From Streptomyces aureus (GTDB lineage Bacteria > Actinomycetota > Actinomycetes > Streptomycetales > Streptomycetaceae): a stretch of DNA of 64,000 nt. Within the stretch, counting starts at the first letter, position 1. The number at the start of each line of letters is the position of its first letter. The notes below the pieces were generated by a model that had not been told where the DNA came from, ran no database searches, and was given only the letters and a program-made list of their open reading frames with translations. The position numbers and the translations under genes are program-made. Below, piece by piece: positions 62,406-64,000 of this stretch. The stretch lies in assembly GCF_000725495.1 (NCBI RefSeq), contig NZ_JNZD01000013.1, forward strand, positions 310,001 to 374,000. Reading direction: 5' to 3'.

Positions 62406-63176
62406 TCAGCGGTGCTCCCGGCGGCCGGCGTCGGCCATGCGCTCGGCCGTGCCCTCGGTCGTGCCCCGGGCCGTCGAGCGGGACGACGGATCCGACGGCC
62501 GTCCGGCCCGTGGTCCCGCCGTGCGGTCGGCCATGCGGTCGGCCGCTCTGTCGACCAGCCACGCGGTCGCCGGGGTCACCGCCAGCGCGGTGCACCAGCC
62601 GCCGAGGGCGTCGGTCGGGTAGTGCGCGCCGAGGGCGACCTCCGCCCAGCCCATCGCGGCCCCGGCGCACACCACCGCGGCGAGCACGAGGGACCCGGCG
62701 GCCGTCCTGCCCAGCGAGGGCCGGCCGGCCGCCGCCAGCGCCAGCGCGAGGGCCGTCGTGGTGGCGAAGGCGGTGTGCCCGCTCGGGTAGGACAGGTTGT
62801 CGCCGTGGATGGTGCGGCCCACCAGGGACTTGAGCAGGGTCGCCGCTCCCACGGTCAGGGCGGCGCCGGCGACCAGGAGCACGGCGGTGCGGGGCCGCCG
62901 CAGCAGCAGACAGCCCGCCACGAGGGCGGTGACCAGCGCCACCGAGCCCGCCGGCTCCCCCAGGAAGTCCAGGGCCAGGGCGACGTTCCGCCAGGGCGAC
63001 GTCACACCGTAGGCCTCGGTCCCCAGACGCTCGTCCAGCGGGCCGGGCGTGCTCCGGCCGGTGTACAGGATCCCGAGCGCGAGGACCGCAAGGGCGGCGA
63101 GGGCGGCGAGGATTCCGAGCCGGGCGCGCAGCGCCGGGGGTAACGCGGCGGCTTCGGACCGACGCCAACTCCCCAC
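62406..63176 (-). CDS. PAP2-family phosphatase
   Basis: 256-residue membrane phosphatase. About six hydrophobic segments; catalytic motifs KSLVGR (K-x6-RP type, with RT in place of RP), YPSGHTAFATTTALAL and GAHYPTDALGG. The C-terminal 45 residues are Arg/Asp-rich and cytoplasmic. Possible substrates are undecaprenyl pyrophosphate or phosphatidate. GTG 63176 has a GGGGGTG tract upstream. Codon 12 (63143-63141) is TTA, the third bldA codon in the window. It converges on the polysaccharide cluster and could recycle the lipid carrier used there, though nothing in the sequence proves it. Confidence 0.82.
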   Translation of the reverse strand: MGSWRRSEAAALPPALRARLGILAALAALAVLALGILYTGRSTPGPLDERLGTEAYGVTSPWRNVALALDFLGEPAGSVALVTALVAGCLLLRRPRTAVLLVAGAALTVGAATLLKSLVGRTIHGDNLSYPSGHTAFATTTALALALAAAGRPSLGRTAAGSLVLAAVVCAGAAMGWAEVALGAHYPTDALGGWCTALAVTPATAWLVDRAADRMADRTAGPRAGRPSDPSSRSTARGTTEGTAERMADAGRREHR

Positions 63177-63300
63177 CGAGGCACCCCCGTTGTGTCCGAC
63201 TTGGCCCGAGCGCGAGCCTTTGTCACCCTAGCCAAAGGCACACGGTTGTCGGCGCCCCGGAGGGTCAACACTTCGCGAAATCTCGACGGGAGGAGGCGCC

Positions 63301-64000
63301 TCAACCGGACGGCTCGATGGTCACCTTGACGTGTTTCATCAACGGCTGGTCGCTCTGCAGGCTGTAGTCACCGATCGCGCAGAGCACGTTCATCTCCGGC
63401 ATGTAGCCGGCCGCGCAGCCGCGCGGGATGTCGTAGGGGATGGCCAGATAGCCGTCGAGGCTGCGGTGGCTGCCGTCCTTGGCGGTGCTGACGATGGCGA
63501 CCGGGGTGAACTCGGAGATCCCGCGGTCGCGCATGTCGTCCTCGTTCATGAAGACCAGCGTGCGCAGGTTCTTGATGCCCCGGTAGCGGTCGTTGTCCGA
63601 GTAGATGGTGGTGTTCCACTGGTCGTGGGACCGCATCGTGCCGAGCGCCAGGGTGCCGGGGGCGGGGATCACGTCGGGCAGCGGGGCCGCGGAGAACTCG
63701 GCGAGGCCCGAGGGGGTGAGGAAGACCAGTTCGCGGGCGGGCTGCTTGATGCGGAACCCGAGCGGCAGGCGCACCCGGCGGTTGCAGTCCTCGAACCCGT
63801 CCAGGACCCGGGCCATCGTGTCGCGGATGCGGTCGTAGTCCTCGATGTACCACTCCCAGGGGGTGCCGCTGTCCGGGAGCGCGGCGCGCGCGATGCCGGC
63901 GATGATCGCGGGCTCGGACAGCAGCTGCTTGGAGGCGGGGCGCTTCATCCCGACGGACAGGTGCACCATGCTCATCGAGTCCTCGACCGAGGTGCTCTGC
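63301..64000 (-). CDS. FdhF/YdeP-type molybdopterin oxidoreductase, C-terminal part only
   Basis: 233 codons of a minus-strand gene open through the right edge; the N-terminal two-thirds lies outside the window. The first visible residues read QSTSVEDSMSMVHLSVG, the family motif of FdhF/YdeP proteins. AIIAGIARAAL, RELVFLTPSGLAEFSAAPLP and GTMRSHDQWNTTIYSDNDRYRGI (the MopB C-terminal domain) follow, ending MKHVKVTIEPSG. These enzymes bind bis-MGD and often lack the Cys/Sec of formate dehydrogenases; the ligand region is not visible here. It ends 124 nt before the PAP2 gene on the same strand. Confidence 0.85.
   Translation of the reverse strand, partial: QSTSVEDSMSMVHLSVGMKRPASKQLLSEPAIIAGIARAALPDSGTPWEWYIEDYDRIRDTMARVLDGFEDCNRRVRLPLGFRIKQPARELVFLTPSGLAEFSAAPLPDVIPAPGTLALGTMRSHDQWNTTIYSDNDRYRGIKNLRTLVFMNEDDMRDRGISEFTPVAIVSTAKDGSHRSLDGYLAIPYDIPRGCAAGYMPEMNVLCAIGDYSLQSDQPLMKHVKVTIEPSG

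Overview
The window looks like a Streptomyces chromosome segment, or one from a close relative. GC is very high with strong third-position bias, GTG and TTG starts are common, and GTGA or ATGA stop/start overlaps are frequent. The gene families are typical of streptomycetes: a LAL-type LuxR regulator, GAF-LuxR, an IVGG-type secreted trypsin, the Hyi/GlxR/Gcl glyoxylate set and a giant Rhs protein. I see no rRNA, tRNA, CRISPR array or insertion sequence.

Region 1 (1-1032, minus strand) is the end of a uric-acid degradation operon, uraD then uraH, with a promoter and an overlapping 15-bp palindrome. Region 2 (1488-13780) holds a small membrane-anchored protein, then a 3419-residue Rhs/YD-repeat protein with three LamG modules. 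Its C-terminal tip carries a CAE...CxxC deaminase-like signature. A probable immunity gene and a second unknown gene follow, bounded by strong hairpins. Region 3 (13863-21128) is glyoxylate/tartronate metabolism: an HTH protein, a small overlapping gene, hyi, glxR, an alpha/beta hydrolase and gcl. The hyi and gcl promoters share the same pair of palindromes, each pair 21 bp apart, so a common regulator is likely (AllR in S. coelicolor is the obvious candidate).

Region 4 (21201-33951) is mixed: a zinc-ribbon protein with a degenerate Mrr-like fold, two acyl-CoA synthetases with a divergent GAF-LuxR regulator, a LAL regulator, a secreted trypsin, an AlkZ-like DNA glycosylase, CorA and a lone CDI-immunity-like gene.

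Region 5 (about 34000-62379) is the largest element: a 0.9-kb leader followed by 21 co-directional, mostly overlapping genes for an extracellular polysaccharide. They encode an initiating sugar-phosphate transferase, a nucleotide-sugar dehydrogenase, three glycosyltransferases, two Wzz-like proteins without a visible kinase site, an AsnB-type amidotransferase, a fused MDR/Gfo-Idh dehydrogenase, a heparinase-like lyase, a beta-helix lipoprotein, a Wzy-like polymerase, a Wzx-like flippase, a pyruvyltransferase and a sugar-modification block (C-methyltransferase, cytidylyltransferase-like, PIG-L deacetylase, SDR, DUF4910, 3,5-epimerase, PLP aminotransferase). The first two genes each contain a rare TTA codon, which suggests bldA-dependent, developmentally timed expression. 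I infer a Wzx/Wzy-type, uronate-containing, possibly amidated and pyruvylated polysaccharide.

Region 6 (62406-64000, minus strand) has a PAP2 phosphatase, also with a TTA codon, and the C-terminal part of an FdhF/YdeP-type molybdopterin oxidoreductase that runs off the right edge. All assignments come from reading the sequence; no database search was run.
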